Below, one piece after another: positions 12,668-13,235 of a stretch of DNA of 13,235 nt. Every line of letters begins with the position of its first letter. Position 1 is the stretch's first letter. Under the pieces are notes generated by a model. The model saw nothing but the letters and a program-made list of their open reading frames with translations, ran no database searches and was not told the origin of the DNA. The position numbers and the translations under genes are program-made. Source of the stretch: an uncultured Eggerthellaceae bacterium (GTDB lineage: Bacteria > Actinomycetota > Coriobacteriia > Coriobacteriales > Eggerthellaceae); assembly GCA_910577495.1 (NCBI GenBank), contig CAJTML010000054.1, positions 1 through 13,235 on the forward strand. Reading direction: 5' to 3'.

Positions 12668-13235
12668 ATGGAACAGGCGACAACGCAAAAGATCCCGATC
12701 GCGCTCTTAAGCGTGCTGTACGGGTGCGGCTTTATAGCAGGATTTAACGAAAACCTCGTCAACATGGCACTGGTGGCCATCATGAACGAGTTCTCGGTGG
12801 ACGCAGTCACCGTGCAGTGGCTGGTCACTGGCTACATGATTGCCGCAACCGTGGTGATTATCTGCATGAGCTACTGCTATCGCCGATTCACGCTTCATGT
12901 TCTCTTTATTGGCGCAGCGGTGCTGAGTATCGTAGGCTCTGCGCTGGGATTTGTAGCGGGGAACTTCTTCGCCATCTTAGTGGGCAGGCTTATCCAGGCA
13001 ATCGGCACGGGCATGTTTATCCCGCTCATGATGAACGTGATTGTGGACAAAGTGCCAGCGTATAAGATGGGCACGTACGTCTCGCTGGGCGGCAGCATGA
13101 TTACGCTTGGACCTGCCACAGCGCCTATTGTAACGGGTTTTTTGGTGAGTGCCTTTGGTTGGCGAAGCGTCTTTTTGGTTCCGCTGGCGGCAACGATAGT
13201 TCTGCTGGTGTTGGGGCTCTTTATCGTTCGCGACG
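12668..13235 (+). CDS. MFS transporter, DHA2 (EmrB/LmrB-like) family, N-terminal part, runs off the window
   Basis: The frame is open from ATG at 12668 to the right edge (189 codons), with no stop. It begins MEQATTQKIPIALLSVLYG and covers about five membrane helices. Features of 14-helix drug:proton antiporters are FNENLVNMALVAIMNEF (the equivalent of NVALP.I), VQWLVTGYMIA at the start of helix 2, GRLIQAIGTGMFIPL (motif B, with its membrane Arg) and GGSMITLGPATAPIVTGFLV (motif C, antiporter signature). The normal loop 2-3 motif A (G-x-L-x-D-x-x-G-R-K) is replaced by MSYCYRRFTLHVL. Likely role is efflux of a small toxic molecule across the cytoplasmic membrane; substrate unknown. It has its own promoter and is separated from the surface operon by a strong terminator. 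Confidence 0.88.
   Translation, partial: MEQATTQKIPIALLSVLYGCGFIAGFNENLVNMALVAIMNEFSVDAVTVQWLVTGYMIAATVVIICMSYCYRRFTLHVLFIGAAVLSIVGSALGFVAGNFFAILVGRLIQAIGTGMFIPLMMNVIVDKVPAYKMGTYVSLGGSMITLGPATAPIVTGFLVSAFGWRSVFLVPLAATIVLLVLGLFIVRD

Noticed and set aside
1..13235. CRISPR array, tRNA, rRNA, phage or insertion-sequence transposase
   Set aside because: None seen: no regularly spaced identical repeats, no cloverleaf with a CCA end, and no transposase or integrase motif in any frame.

Overview
The window looks like chromosomal DNA from a moderately high-GC, Gram-positive anaerobe. The best guess is a member of the Coriobacteriia (Collinsella / Olsenella / Atopobium-like). Three things point that way: large secreted proteins built from Spy0128/FctA-type pilin domains and SpaA/Cna-B-type domains with a QTGD-type sorting signal, a CmpB-family membrane protein, and strong purine-rich ribosome binding sites. 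This is inference from gene content; no rRNA or other phylogenetic marker is present.

Layout. Positions 124-1179 (minus) encode a P1/DmpA-family N-terminal-nucleophile peptidase. It is divergent from 1358-2218 (plus), a TIGR02452/PARG-like macrodomain-fold protein whose catalytic signature looks degraded. That gene meets 2215-4542 (minus), a soluble PAS-containing hybrid histidine kinase, tail to tail; the two stop codons overlap. Divergent from the kinase is a five-helix CmpB-family (PF06541-type) membrane protein (4801-5445, plus).

The centre of the window is a two-gene surface-protein operon reading rightward from a perfect TATAAT box (5565-5570). It has a long structured leader of about 137 nt. 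The first gene (5714-7941) encodes a secreted, membrane-anchored beta-domain protein, but the reading frame breaks by -1 near 7273. The second gene (7957-12270) encodes a 1437-residue cell-wall protein. In order it has a signal peptide, a seven-copy xQDx repeat, a Gly-rich parallel-beta-helix-like region, three pilin-type isopeptide domains, two Cna-B/SpaA domains, a QTGD sorting signal, a membrane helix and a basic tail. A perfect rho-independent terminator (12297-12326) ends the operon. No sortase gene lies in the window.

The 12327-12667 gap has no convincing gene but is rich in structure. It holds a TGTGAC/GTCACA operator-like cluster, a 111-bp imperfect inverted-repeat element (12401-12511) able to adopt two exclusive foldings, a 20-bp fully self-complementary GGCC repeat directly abutting it, and a promoter with a dyad in its spacer. 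The window closes with the first 189 codons of a DHA2-like MFS transporter (12668 to the edge).

The most interesting points are the structured intergenic element at 12401-12530, the leader RNA of the surface operon, the frameshift in its first gene, the modular wall protein, and the apparently catalytically dead PARG-like protein.
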